The position numbers and the translations under genes are program-made. 9,206 nucleotides of DNA from Lachnospiraceae bacterium (GTDB taxonomy: Bacteria; Bacillota; Clostridia; Lachnospirales; Lachnospiraceae). The stretch is taken from positions 1 through 9,206 of the forward strand of contig JAJQCL010000243.1 of the NCBI GenBank assembly GCA_021202715.1. Reading direction: 5' to 3'. The number at the start of each line of letters is the position of its first letter. Within the stretch, counting starts at the first letter, position 1. Shown here piece by piece: positions 1-5,987 of this stretch. The notes beneath the pieces were generated by a model. The model was given only the letters and a program-made list of their open reading frames with translations. It did not search any database and had not been told where the DNA came from.

Positions 1-1
1 C

Positions 2-415
2 TCCATGGGGCAGTTCATCCAGGACGGTGCGCGGATCATGTTTGAGACGGTGGTCGAGATCGAGGAGCCGACCTGCGGCGTGACGCTGGAAGCGGAGGAA
101 GGAGACCTGGACGGCCTGAACTATCTGGCGGGGAAGACCGTGGACTTTGTCAATAAGAGTGCCATGAACGGAACGATTCTGGCGCATACGGACGGCAGCG
201 TTCCCAACCTGATGGTCCATGTGGCGCGGCAGGACGAGTACGCGCTGGGGCAGCTGTTCTATTTCTTCGAGTTCGCCTGCGGCGTCAGCGGCTACATGCT
301 GGGCGTGAATCCCTTCAACCAGCCCGGCGTGGAGAGCTACAAGAAGAATATGTTCGCCCTGCTGGGTAAGCCCGGCTACGAGGCGGAGCAGGAGAAGCTG
401 CTGGCGCGGCTGTAG
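2..415 (+). CDS. pgi: Glucose-6-phosphate isomerase, C-terminal part (5' end outside window)
   Basis: Phosphoglucose isomerase interconverts glucose-6-phosphate and fructose-6-phosphate in the cytoplasm, in glycolysis and gluconeogenesis. Only the last 137 codons are present; the frame is open to the left edge and begins inside the conserved SMGQFIQDG segment, so the ATG at 5 is internal and not the start. The second PGI signature is visible as NPFNQPGVE (codons 308-334). It is followed by a Lys at 341-343 that matches the family's catalytic lysine in the QPGVExxK motif. The ending LLGKPGYE is typical of the shorter Gram-positive PGI proteins. The gene stops with TAG (413-415), which matters when judging the TAG at 8617. 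It converges on the minus-strand gene at 608-874 and shares the hairpin at 524-566 with it. Identification is confident; the symbol follows from the family. Confidence 0.95.
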   Translation, partial: SMGQFIQDGARIMFETVVEIEEPTCGVTLEAEEGDLDGLNYLAGKTVDFVNKSAMNGTILAHTDGSVPNLMVHVARQDEYALGQLFYFFEFACGVSGYMLGVNPFNQPGVESYKKNMFALLGKPGYEAEQEKLLARL

Positions 416-523
416 AACGACTTACACCGTTTGCTGTAAATGAGAGACGCTTCGGAACTGCGTAATGGATCGTTGTCAGATTTCGAGGCGCGAAGAGGCT
501 GTCTGTCAGAGATGAATCGAAAA

Positions 524-566
524 AAGGAGCCACAGGAGGGGAATTTTCCTCTTTCTGTGGCTCCTT
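524..566. terminator. Rho-independent terminator, probably bidirectional
   Basis: A perfect 12-bp inverted repeat (524-535 with 555-566, core GGAGCCACAG/CTGTGGCTCC) encloses a 19-nt loop. Read on the minus strand, the stem is followed at once by a run of six T (525-520, partly overlapping the stem base), which fits a strong intrinsic terminator for the gene at 608-874. Read on the plus strand, only a short T/A stretch follows (TTAT), so it would be a weaker terminator for pgi. No other terminator is seen between pgi and this point. Confidence 0.85.
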
Positions 567-607
567 ATCGTGGCTCAAACCAGGCGTTTGCGGACGTGCA
601 AGCCGCG

Positions 608-874
608 TCAGTCCTCCTCGATCACATGAATCTCCAGGTAGTCGAAGGGCACGGACTCGACAAAGTTATCCTGCGAGAAGCGGGTCTTTGCCCGGCGCTG
701 AAATTCCCGGATGTTGCTGTCCAGCCAGATCGGAACCTGCAGGTCGAACTCCACACAGACCTGCTCCAGAGCGCCGAGGACCTTCTTCGTGCGGCTCTGT
801 GTTCCCTCCATCACGACGACCGTGTCCCGCAGCAGATGGTTGTCCTGTAATTCCTTAGCCCACAGACGAAACAT
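608..874 (-). CDS. Small conserved-looking protein of unknown function (88 aa)
   Basis: I do not recognise a named family, though the sequence resembles uncharacterised Lachnospiraceae proteins as I remember them. The protein begins MFRLWAKELQDN, has no signal peptide or membrane segment, looks like a mixed alpha/beta cytoplasmic protein, and ends in an acidic tail (VIEED). Features that look conserved are the central EFDL.VPIWLD stretch, the TRFSQDNFVES stretch and the FDYLEI stretch. The start at 874 is preferred over an ATG at 910 (12 codons upstream) because GGGAGGAG (888-881) lies 6 nt before it, whereas the upstream ATG has no clear site and would fall within that leader. It is monocistronic: a consensus promoter at 928-956 and a terminator at 524-566 flank it. 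A plus-strand frame at 440-850 overlaps it but lacks these signals. Confidence 0.8.
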   Translation of the reverse strand: MFRLWAKELQDNHLLRDTVVVMEGTQSRTKKVLGALEQVCVEFDLQVPIWLDSNIREFQRRAKTRFSQDNFVESVPFDYLEIHVIEED

Positions 875-880
875 ACTCTT

Positions 881-888
881 CTCCTCCC
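881..888 (-). promoter_or_regulatory. Ribosome binding site deciding the start at 874
   Basis: GGGAGGAG on the minus strand, 6 nt before the ATG at 874-872. It supports the 88-aa form over the longer form starting at 910. Confidence 0.8.
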
Positions 889-927
889 ACGGCAGCGCTT
901 TTTGCGGCACTGCTCTGTTCGCGCATC

Positions 928-956
928 AGTATAGCGGATTTCGCGGAAAATGTAAA
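928..956 (-). promoter_or_regulatory. SigA-type promoter for the minus-strand gene 608-874
   Basis: On the minus strand, -35 TTTACA (956-951), a 17-nt spacer and -10 TATACT (933-928). This predicts a transcript start near 921 and a leader of about 47 nt to the ATG at 874. The match and spacing are near ideal for a housekeeping sigma factor, which suggests steady expression unless an operator nearby controls it. Confidence 0.8.
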
Positions 957-984
957 GCTGCGCAGGAAAAGGACGGAAACACAC

Positions 985-1010
985 GGAAATCCCGGATACC
1001 ATCCGAAATT
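985..1010. repeat. Imperfect inverted repeat between divergent promoters (possible operator)
   Basis: The core CGGAT-ACC-ATCCG (993-1005) is a perfect 5-bp inverted repeat with a 3-nt centre, and the outer bases add a partial match (GAA...TTC). It lies about 30 bp upstream of the channel promoter's -35 and about 35 bp upstream of the divergent promoter's -35. A regulator could bind here, but a short repeat like this may also be chance. Confidence 0.25.
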
Positions 1011-1034
1011 CAGACAAATCCGCCAGAATATCCG

Positions 1035-1063
1035 TTTACAGGCGCTGCCGCAGTGGGTATAAT
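1035..1063 (+). promoter_or_regulatory. SigA-type promoter for the potassium channel gene
   Basis: -35 TTTACA (1035-1040), a 17-nt spacer and a perfect -10 TATAAT (1058-1063). This predicts a start near 1070 and a leader of about 83 nt before the ATG at 1153. It points away from the promoter at 928-956, so the two form a divergent pair. Confidence 0.85.
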
Positions 1064-1138
1064 GATAACGGAATGTGCAGGAGCACAACCAATGACAGTT
1101 CGCATCGCGTAACAGATTTGCAGAACAGATGCGGAGCG

Positions 1139-1145
1139 AAAGAGG
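1139..1145 (+). promoter_or_regulatory. Ribosome binding site deciding the start at 1153
   Basis: AAAGAGG lies 7 nt before the ATG at 1153. The alternative ATG at 1129, eight codons upstream in frame, has no purine-rich site before it. Confidence 0.65.
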
Positions 1146-1152
1146 AAGAGCC

Positions 1153-2361
1153 ATGGAGAGGAAGACCTGGGAAGCACGCGGCCGTCGGCTTGGCGCTATC
1201 ATCGAGGTGGGAAATGACGGCGACTTTGTCAGCCGCGCCTATGATCTTGTAAATACATTGGCCATCGTGGCGAATCTGACGGCCAGTATCCTGCGCACCT
1301 TTGACGCGGTGGAAGCGCAGTGCGGCGGAGCCTTGAACATGATTGAGGTTGTGACCTATCTCTTCTTCGCGGTGGATTACGGTCTGCGGGTCTGGACAGC
1401 CAGATATACATTTACCGCATCGTCGGGTCTGCGGGCGGTGGGACACTATGTGTTTTCCGCCACGGGCCTGATCGATCTGTTGTCCTTTCTTCCTTATTAT
1501 CTGCCGGTCTTCTTTCCGTCGGGTGCGGTGGCCTTCCGGATGTTTCGGGTCGTGCGTATTTTCCGTCTGTTTCGCATCAACGTCTACTATGATTCCCTCA
1601 ACGTCATCGGCGAGGTGCTCTACAGTAAACGTCAGCAGCTGCTGTCGTCCATCTTTATCATTCTTGTGCGGATGGTGGCCTCCAGCCTCTGCATGTACAG
1701 CCTGGAGCATGAAGCACAGCCTGACGTCTTTAAAAATGCGTTTTCCGGCATCTGGTGGTCGGTGTCTACGCTGCTGACGGTTGGATATGGCGATATTTAT
1801 CCCATTACGACGCTGGGAAAGGCGTTCAGCATTGTCATTACCTTCCTGGGCGTCGGGATGGTGGCGATCCCCACCGGTATCATTTCCGCGGGATTTGTGG
1901 ATCAGTATTCACGGATCAAAAAGATCAGTGAGTACGGCAGCGAGGAGGACATTCATTTTATCAAGGTGCATCTGAAGAAACAGGATTCCTGGCAGGGGAA
2001 GACGATCCGGGAGCTGGAGCTTCCCTATGGGATCCTGGTGGCGGCCATTCAGCGAAACGGTCAGGTCATCGTGCCGCGGGGCGACGTGGTGCTGGCGGCC
2101 GGGGACACGGTCGTACTGGGCGCGGAATCCTTCCAGGATGACAAGCACATCGATCTGAAGGAAGTGACACTGCAGGGGCAGAATCCCTGGATCGGACAGC
2201 GTATCTGTGATCTGGATATTTCCCGCCGTACGATCATTGTCATGGTGCGGAGGGACGGGCGCATCCATATCCCCAAGGGGGATTTCGCCCTGAGGGAAAT
2301 GGATACGGTGATTCTCTACACGCAGATGTATCTGCGGGACGCGGAGCGGATTCAGATCTGA
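1153..2361 (+). CDS. Voltage-gated potassium channel with two RCK_C (TrkA_C) domains
   Basis: A 402-aa inner-membrane K+ channel of the voltage-gated ion channel superfamily. Six helices can be placed: S1 about 30-48, S2 about 61-81, S3 about 98-121 (with Asp108), S4 about 125-142, S5 about 163-184 and S6 about 223-249. S4 carries arginines at 129, 132, 135, 138 and 141, the every-third-residue pattern of a voltage sensor. The pore loop has the K+ selectivity filter TVGYGD (209-214), and S6 contains a PTG hinge (240-242). The cytoplasmic tail holds two copies of an RCK_C/TrkA_C-like domain, about 267-322 and 333-395, each with an NG or DG turn followed by I.P.GD. No RCK_N Rossmann domain lies between S6 and the first copy. 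RCK_C domains in other proteins bind ligands such as cyclic di-AMP, so ligand gating is possible but is inference. Start chosen from the ribosome binding site. Channel identity is sure; gating is not. Confidence 0.93.
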   Translation: MERKTWEARGRRLGAIIEVGNDGDFVSRAYDLVNTLAIVANLTASILRTFDAVEAQCGGALNMIEVVTYLFFAVDYGLRVWTARYTFTASSGLRAVGHYVFSATGLIDLLSFLPYYLPVFFPSGAVAFRMFRVVRIFRLFRINVYYDSLNVIGEVLYSKRQQLLSSIFIILVRMVASSLCMYSLEHEAQPDVFKNAFSGIWWSVSTLLTVGYGDIYPITTLGKAFSIVITFLGVGMVAIPTGIISAGFVDQYSRIKKISEYGSEEDIHFIKVHLKKQDSWQGKTIRELELPYGILVAAIQRNGQVIVPRGDVVLAAGDTVVLGAESFQDDKHIDLKEVTLQGQNPWIGQRICDLDISRRTIIVMVRRDGRIHIPKGDFALREMDTVILYTQMYLRDAERIQI

Positions 2362-2374
2362 TGGCAGAATCTTC

Positions 2375-2403
2375 TTGAACAGTTGGTTCGTCTGATGTAA
2401 ACT
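2375..2403 (+). promoter_or_regulatory. Possible weak promoter for the coiled-coil membrane protein gene
   Basis: TTGAAC (2375-2380), a 17-nt spacer and TAAACT (2398-2403), which is 4 of 6 to the -10 consensus. It lies in the 90-nt gap after the channel gene, where no terminator is seen. The next gene may therefore be transcribed from both this site and the channel promoter. Confidence 0.4.
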
Positions 2404-2439
2404 TGAAAGAGAAAACAATCTGAAAATTTGCGCACAGAC

Positions 2440-2445
2440 GGGAGG
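2440..2445 (+). promoter_or_regulatory. Ribosome binding site deciding the start at 2452
   Basis: GGGAGG lies 6 nt before the ATG at 2452. This rules against an in-frame TTG at 2428, which has no such site. Confidence 0.8.
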
Positions 2446-2451
2446 CGAAAC

Positions 2452-3549
2452 ATGCCCGAGGACACAAAGAACAGCATCCAGTATCTGGAAGCGGCCCGGT
2501 CCGCGATCAACCAGCGGGATCAGGCGGCAAAGGAAGCCGACGCCCAGGAGGCGCTGGTGCAGAAGATGGAAAAAAGCCTGGAGAAGGAACGGGCGGCGGT
2601 GGAGGAGAGCATCGGGCTGATGATCAAAAAGCGCCGCACGGAGGTCGAGGAGCACTACGACAGTCAGTCGGAAGCCGTGCAGAATGACGCGAAGAAGACC
2701 CGAAGCCGGCGGGAGAAGGCCAGGAACAAAGGCATGAAGGCCCGGATGAACGAGGAGACCGCGGAGGTCCGTCAGAAGAACAGCATGCTGAAAAATGAGA
2801 TTCATCGGCTGTTTCAGAAGAACAAGATTCCCCGCTACTGCAATACGTGGGTGTTTTTTGCGCTGCACTATCCGCGCAAGCCCCGTGAGATCCTCTTCTT
2901 TCTGGCCTGTCTGCTGGTCGTGCTGGGGGTGCTTCCCTGCGGCATCTACGCCCTCTTCCTTTCCCAGAAGGGAAGTGCGTATCTGGCTCTGACGTATGTG
3001 ATCGATATTCTGATTTTCGGAGGAATCTATCTTCTGGTCAATAACCATACGAAGGCCCGCCATGATGCGGCACTGAAGGAAACGCGGCGTCTGCGGGAGA
3101 GCATTGCGACCAATGAGAAGCAGATCGAGGCGATCAAGAGGGTGATCCAGAAGGATACCAATGAGACCATGTACGGCCTGGAGGAATTTGACGAGAAGCT
3201 GGCGAAGCTGGAGCAGGACAATGCGGACATTTTAAATGAGAAGAAACAGGCGCTGGATGTGTTTGACAGGGAGACCTGTGAGAGCATCCGCCGGGAGATT
3301 CTGGCCAATAATGAAGAACATCTGGCGCAGCTGGAAAAGGATCTCGAGGAGGCGGAGGATCGTCTGGAGAAGCTGCGGGAGCAGGAGCAGTTCTGGGGCC
3401 GGAAGATGGGTGAAAAGTTCGGCAATGAGCTGGGCACCGAGTTCATGGATGTGGAGAAGCTGGACCGGCTGATACAGGCCTTCCGGGACGGCGCGGCCAA
3501 CATGATGGAAGCGCAGGAGATGGCCCGGAACGGTTCGGAGAAGAAATGA
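2452..3549 (+). CDS. Coiled-coil membrane protein of unknown function (365 aa)
   Basis: I do not recognise a named family. The layout is clear: a long charged, helical, probably coiled-coil N-terminal part (about 15-130), two hydrophobic helices (about 147-170 and 176-196) joined by only about five residues, and a second long coiled-coil part (about 205-320). A C-terminal segment follows from FWGRKMG (314-320) to DRLIQAFRDGAANMMEA (338-354). The short loop means both coiled-coil arms lie on the same side of the membrane, presumably the cytoplasm, since there is no signal peptide. The last segment resembles a motif of the type RxGxAxxxxEA at the end of other clostridial membrane proteins, which is a memory-based impression. 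It lies 90 nt after the channel gene on the same strand, so co-transcription is plausible. A scaffold or membrane-organising role would fit the shape, but no function is shown. Confidence 0.88.
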   Translation: MPEDTKNSIQYLEAARSAINQRDQAAKEADAQEALVQKMEKSLEKERAAVEESIGLMIKKRRTEVEEHYDSQSEAVQNDAKKTRSRREKARNKGMKARMNEETAEVRQKNSMLKNEIHRLFQKNKIPRYCNTWVFFALHYPRKPREILFFLACLLVVLGVLPCGIYALFLSQKGSAYLALTYVIDILIFGGIYLLVNNHTKARHDAALKETRRLRESIATNEKQIEAIKRVIQKDTNETMYGLEEFDEKLAKLEQDNADILNEKKQALDVFDRETCESIRREILANNEEHLAQLEKDLEEAEDRLEKLREQEQFWGRKMGEKFGNELGTEFMDVEKLDRLIQAFRDGAANMMEAQEMARNGSEKK

Positions 3550-3616
3550 CGGCCACGAAGATTTCGCAGGAAATGTGATCTGCCCGTGAAATACATGCCA
3601 AAATGCGAAAAACTGT

Positions 3617-3646
3617 TTGACAGGCGGCACTTTGCCGGTCTATAAT
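3617..3646 (+). promoter_or_regulatory. Strong SigA-type promoter for SRP RNA
   Basis: A perfect -35 TTGACA (3617-3622), an 18-nt spacer and a perfect -10 TATAAT (3641-3646). The transcript should start near 3653, just before the leader hairpin. This is the best promoter in the window, as expected for an abundant stable RNA. The 3550-3616 stretch before it shows no convincing terminator for the preceding gene. Confidence 0.9.
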
Positions 3647-3653
3647 AGCAAAA

Positions 3654-3669
3654 CGGGGATTTCTCCCCG
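3654..3669 (+). other. Leader hairpin at the 5' end of the SRP RNA precursor
   Basis: CGGGGA (3654-3659) pairs with TCCCCG (3664-3669) around a 4-nt loop. It sits at the predicted transcript start and upstream of the likely mature RNA. It probably belongs to a 5' leader of about 37 nt that is removed, since the B. subtilis scRNA is also cut from a longer precursor. It is not followed by a T-run, so it is not a terminator. Confidence 0.55.
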
Positions 3670-3689
3670 CCATAAACAGCCATAAAGTT

Positions 3690-3958
3690 TCCGCGCAGCC
3701 GGGGAGTTAGCGGTGCCCTGTACCTGCAATCCGCTATAGCAGGGGTGATATTCTGCCGAGGACTCTCATTGTAGGGCTGCCCTTTGTAAGTGACGGTGAC
3801 GTTCTGGTCTTGCGCAACGGGAATTCGTGAACCGTGTCAGGTCAGGAATGAAGCAGCACTAAGCGAAACCTCTCGTGTGCCGTGAGGGCGCCGGGACTGA
3901 GTTAACTGCAAAGGTAACGCCTATGGTGAGTTTTCGACGCAGAATGCGCGGATTTTTT
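3690..3958 (+). ncRNA. ffs: Signal recognition particle RNA (large Gram-positive type, 6S-like scRNA)
   Basis: SRP RNA binds the Ffh GTPase and targets ribosomes making membrane and secreted proteins to the FtsY receptor. The Alu domain is recognisable near the 5' end (3699-3755) from GGGGAGTTAGCGG, GCCCTGTACCTGCAAT and CCGCTATAGCAGGG, as in Bacillus scRNA. The S-domain helix 8 with the Ffh site is GTCAGGTCAGGAATGAAGCA (3836-3855), capped by a GGAA tetraloop, and continues GCACTAAGC. The ends pair: CCGCGC (3691-3696) with GCGCGG (3946-3951), followed by a T-run (3953-3958) that ends the transcript. The length of about 269 nt is close to the 271 nt of B. subtilis scRNA. Exact mature ends are estimated from the closing helix. 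The gene lies just upstream of dnaX, as in Bacillus. The closing-loop base pair next to GGAA is A-U here, where E. coli has C-G. Confidence 0.95.
3946..3958 (+). terminator. 3' end and T-run of SRP RNA, probably a leaky terminator before dnaX
   Basis: GCGCGG (3946-3951), the 3' strand of the closing helix, is followed by ATTTTTT. This is an intrinsic terminator built from the RNA's own helix. No good promoter is visible in the 35 nt between it and the dnaX ATG, so dnaX probably depends on read-through of it. Confidence 0.6.
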
Positions 3959-3993
3959 GTTCTTGTAAGTTTATTGCTGATTGGGGGGCGCGG

Positions 3994-5583
3994 ATGGCCT
4001 ATACAGCCCTTTACCGTAAATGGCGGCCGGCTTCCTTCGCGGATGTGAAGGGGCAGGATGCCATCGTGACAACTTTGAAGAATCAGATTCGTCTGGACCG
4101 GATTGGCCATGCATACCTGTTCTGCGGAACCCGCGGAACAGGAAAGACGACGGTCGCCAAGATCCTGGCCCGGGCGGTGAACTGCGAGAACCCGCAGGAC
4201 GGCGAACCCTGCGGGATCTGCGAGACCTGCCGGGCGATTGAAGCCGGGTCCTCCATGAATGTTGTGGAGATCGATGCCGCTTCCAACAACGGTGTGGATA
4301 ACATCCGGGAAATCCGGGATGAGGTACAGTATTCCCCTGCGGAGGGGAAATACCGCGTCTATATCATTGATGAGGTTCATATGCTCTCGACGGGAGCCTT
4401 TAACGCGCTGTTAAAGACTCTGGAGGAACCGCCCTCCTATGTCATTTTCATCCTGGCGACGACGGAGCCCCATAAGATTCCGGTGACGGTCCTTTCCCGC
4501 TGCCAGCGGTATGATTTCCGGCGGATGACCACCGAGGTACTCATGGAGCGGCTGACTGAGCTGGCGGAGTACGAACAGGTGAAGGTGGAGGAGCGGGCGC
4601 TGCGCTACATTGCCAAGAAGGCGGACGGCGCCATGCGGGATGCCATCAGTCTTCTGGACCAGTGTATTGCCTTTCATATCGGGGAGGATCTGACCTACGA
4701 GATGGTTCTGTCCGTGCTGGGCGCCGTGGACAATGAGCGTTTCAGCCGTTTCCTGCGGGGCATCCTGCGTCAGGATTCCGCCGACTGTCTGCTGCAGATC
4801 GAGGAGCTGGTGATGGATGGCCGGGAGCTCGGTCAGTTCGTGCAGGATTTTATCTGGTATATGCGAAATCTCCTGCTTTTGACTTCGTCTGATGTGGGGA
4901 ACGAGGTCCTGGATCTGACAAAGGAGGACTGGGTGCGGCTGCAGGAAGAGGCAGCGATGACGGATCCTGCCGGTCTGATGCGCCTGATTCGTATCTTCTC
5001 AGAACTCTACAATCAGATGAGGAATGCGGTGAACAAGCGGGTCCTGCTGGAGATTGCTGTGATCCGCACGGCCCAGCCGGAGATGGAGGAGAATCTGGAA
5101 TCGGTGGAGGAGCGCCTCAGCCGTCTGGAGCGGAAGGTGGCGGAGGGAATCCCGGCTGCGCCGGTCATTTCGTCCGTGTCAGCTTCCCCAATTTCCCCAG
5201 AGATGGTTCAGACGGAGGAGGAACCGGAGCCGGTCGTGCTTCCACCGGCAGAATATGAGGATCTGATGCTGATTCGCCAGGAATGGGATCGGATCCTGAA
5301 CAGCATTGAGCATGTGGCACGCAGCTCTCTCCTGGATACGCGGGTGGACCCCCGGGGCCAGGGAATATTGTGCGTTGTATTTTTCGATGCTTTTCATTAT
5401 AATATGTGTAAGACACTCCAGGCCATGGACCAGGTGAAGGAATTTGTGGCGGAGACCTACGGGAAGTCGCTGGAATTTGATCTGCGGCTGGCTCCACAGA
5501 GGGAGCAGGAACCCCGTTATCTCACGGATGAGGACCTCGCGGGGATTCACGGTGACATCGAGATCGAGGACGAGGAGCCGTGA
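3994..5583 (+). CDS. dnaX: DNA polymerase III subunit gamma/tau (clamp loader)
   Basis: DnaX is the AAA+ ATPase core of the clamp loader, which opens and loads the beta sliding clamp at replication forks and links polymerase and helicase. The 529-aa protein begins MAYTALYRKWRP, the family hallmark. Walker A is GTRGTGKT (45-52). A zinc site is formed by Cys64, Cys73, Cys76 and Cys79. Walker B is IIDEVH (124-129), sensor 1 lies in ILATTEP (153-159), and the SRC motif with its arginine finger is 168-170. The part after about residue 370 is a variable, Pro/Glu-containing tau-type tail, and the last about 100 residues form a further domain. The length is slightly under the 563 aa of B. subtilis DnaX. 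No A-rich slippery site of the E. coli kind was seen, so a single product is expected. A G-run (3983-3988) serves as an unusual ribosome binding site. It heads the dnaX-ybaB-recR operon. Confidence 0.97.
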   Translation: MAYTALYRKWRPASFADVKGQDAIVTTLKNQIRLDRIGHAYLFCGTRGTGKTTVAKILARAVNCENPQDGEPCGICETCRAIEAGSSMNVVEIDAASNNGVDNIREIRDEVQYSPAEGKYRVYIIDEVHMLSTGAFNALLKTLEEPPSYVIFILATTEPHKIPVTVLSRCQRYDFRRMTTEVLMERLTELAEYEQVKVEERALRYIAKKADGAMRDAISLLDQCIAFHIGEDLTYEMVLSVLGAVDNERFSRFLRGILRQDSADCLLQIEELVMDGRELGQFVQDFIWYMRNLLLLTSSDVGNEVLDLTKEDWVRLQEEAAMTDPAGLMRLIRIFSELYNQMRNAVNKRVLLEIAVIRTAQPEMEENLESVEERLSRLERKVAEGIPAAPVISSVSASPISPEMVQTEEEPEPVVLPPAEYEDLMLIRQEWDRILNSIEHVARSSLLDTRVDPRGQGILCVVFFDAFHYNMCKTLQAMDQVKEFVAETYGKSLEFDLRLAPQREQEPRYLTDEDLAGIHGDIEIEDEEP

Positions 5584-5633
5584 CGGCGTTGCAGATCGGA
5601 TACGGACAGGCGGAGTGACAGGAGGATAGAGAG

Positions 5634-5987
5634 ATGGCAAGAAGAGGCGGATTTCAGGGCGGTATGCCGGGAAATATGAACAACCTGATGAAGCAGGCAC
5701 AGAGAATGCAGCGTCAGATGGAGGAGACCGGCAAGGAGCTGGAGGAGAAAACCTATACGGCGACCGTCGGCGGCGGTGCCGTGGAAGTGGCTGTGTCCGG
5801 GAAGAAAGAGCTTGTATCGGTGAAGCTGGCGGAAGAGGTCGTGGGTCCTGCCGAGATCGAGATGCTGCAGGATCTGATCGTGGCGGCGGTCAACGAGGCT
5901 CTGCGGGAGGCGACGAAGGAATCGGAAGAAGCCATGGCCCGCATCACCGGAGGCATGAGCAGCGGACTGGGAGGATTTGGACTGTAA
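5634..5987 (+). CDS. YbaB/EbfC family nucleoid-associated protein
   Basis: A 117-aa homodimeric DNA-binding protein of the YbaB/EbfC family (YaaK in B. subtilis), which coats the nucleoid and is usually found between dnaX and recR. The Gly-rich start (GGFQGGMPGNMN) is followed by the family's amphipathic helix MNNLMKQAQRMQRQMEET (about 15-32). A beta region follows (YTATVGGGAVEVAVSGKKEL), then the conserved EMLQDLIVAAVNEAL helix (about 78-92) and a Gly/Met-rich tail ending GGFGL. The length is normal for the family. AGGAGG (5620-5625) lies 8 nt before the ATG. It is 50 nt after dnaX, and its stop shares one base with the recR start, so translation is coupled. The exact role beside RecR is not settled in the family. 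Confidence 0.94.
   Translation: MARRGGFQGGMPGNMNNLMKQAQRMQRQMEETGKELEEKTYTATVGGGAVEVAVSGKKELVSVKLAEEVVGPAEIEMLQDLIVAAVNEALREATKESEEAMARITGGMSSGLGGFGL

Noticed and set aside
416..523. Small hairpin TTACA/TGTAA just after pgi as a terminator.
   Set aside because: A 5-bp stem with no following T-run is too weak. The hairpin at 524-566 is the likely end.
440..850. Plus-strand open frame of 136 codons overlapping the minus-strand gene.
   Set aside because: It lacks a ribosome binding site, runs through the terminator hairpin at 524-566, and has no protein character. The opposite-strand gene has promoter, ribosome binding site and terminator.
1909..3063. Minus-strand open frame of 384 codons across the channel and coiled-coil genes.
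   Set aside because: It spans two well-supported plus-strand genes and the gap between them. Its composition (His, Leu, Arg, Pro rich) is what antisense of GC-rich coding DNA gives.
3550..3616. Terminator for the coiled-coil protein gene.
   Set aside because: GCAG/CTGC arms around 3568 are only 4 bp with no T-run. I see no good terminator here.
3994..5583. Programmed -1 frameshift in dnaX producing a shorter gamma form.
   Set aside because: No slippery A-rich heptamer with a following hairpin was seen in frame. One long product fits the Gram-positive norm.
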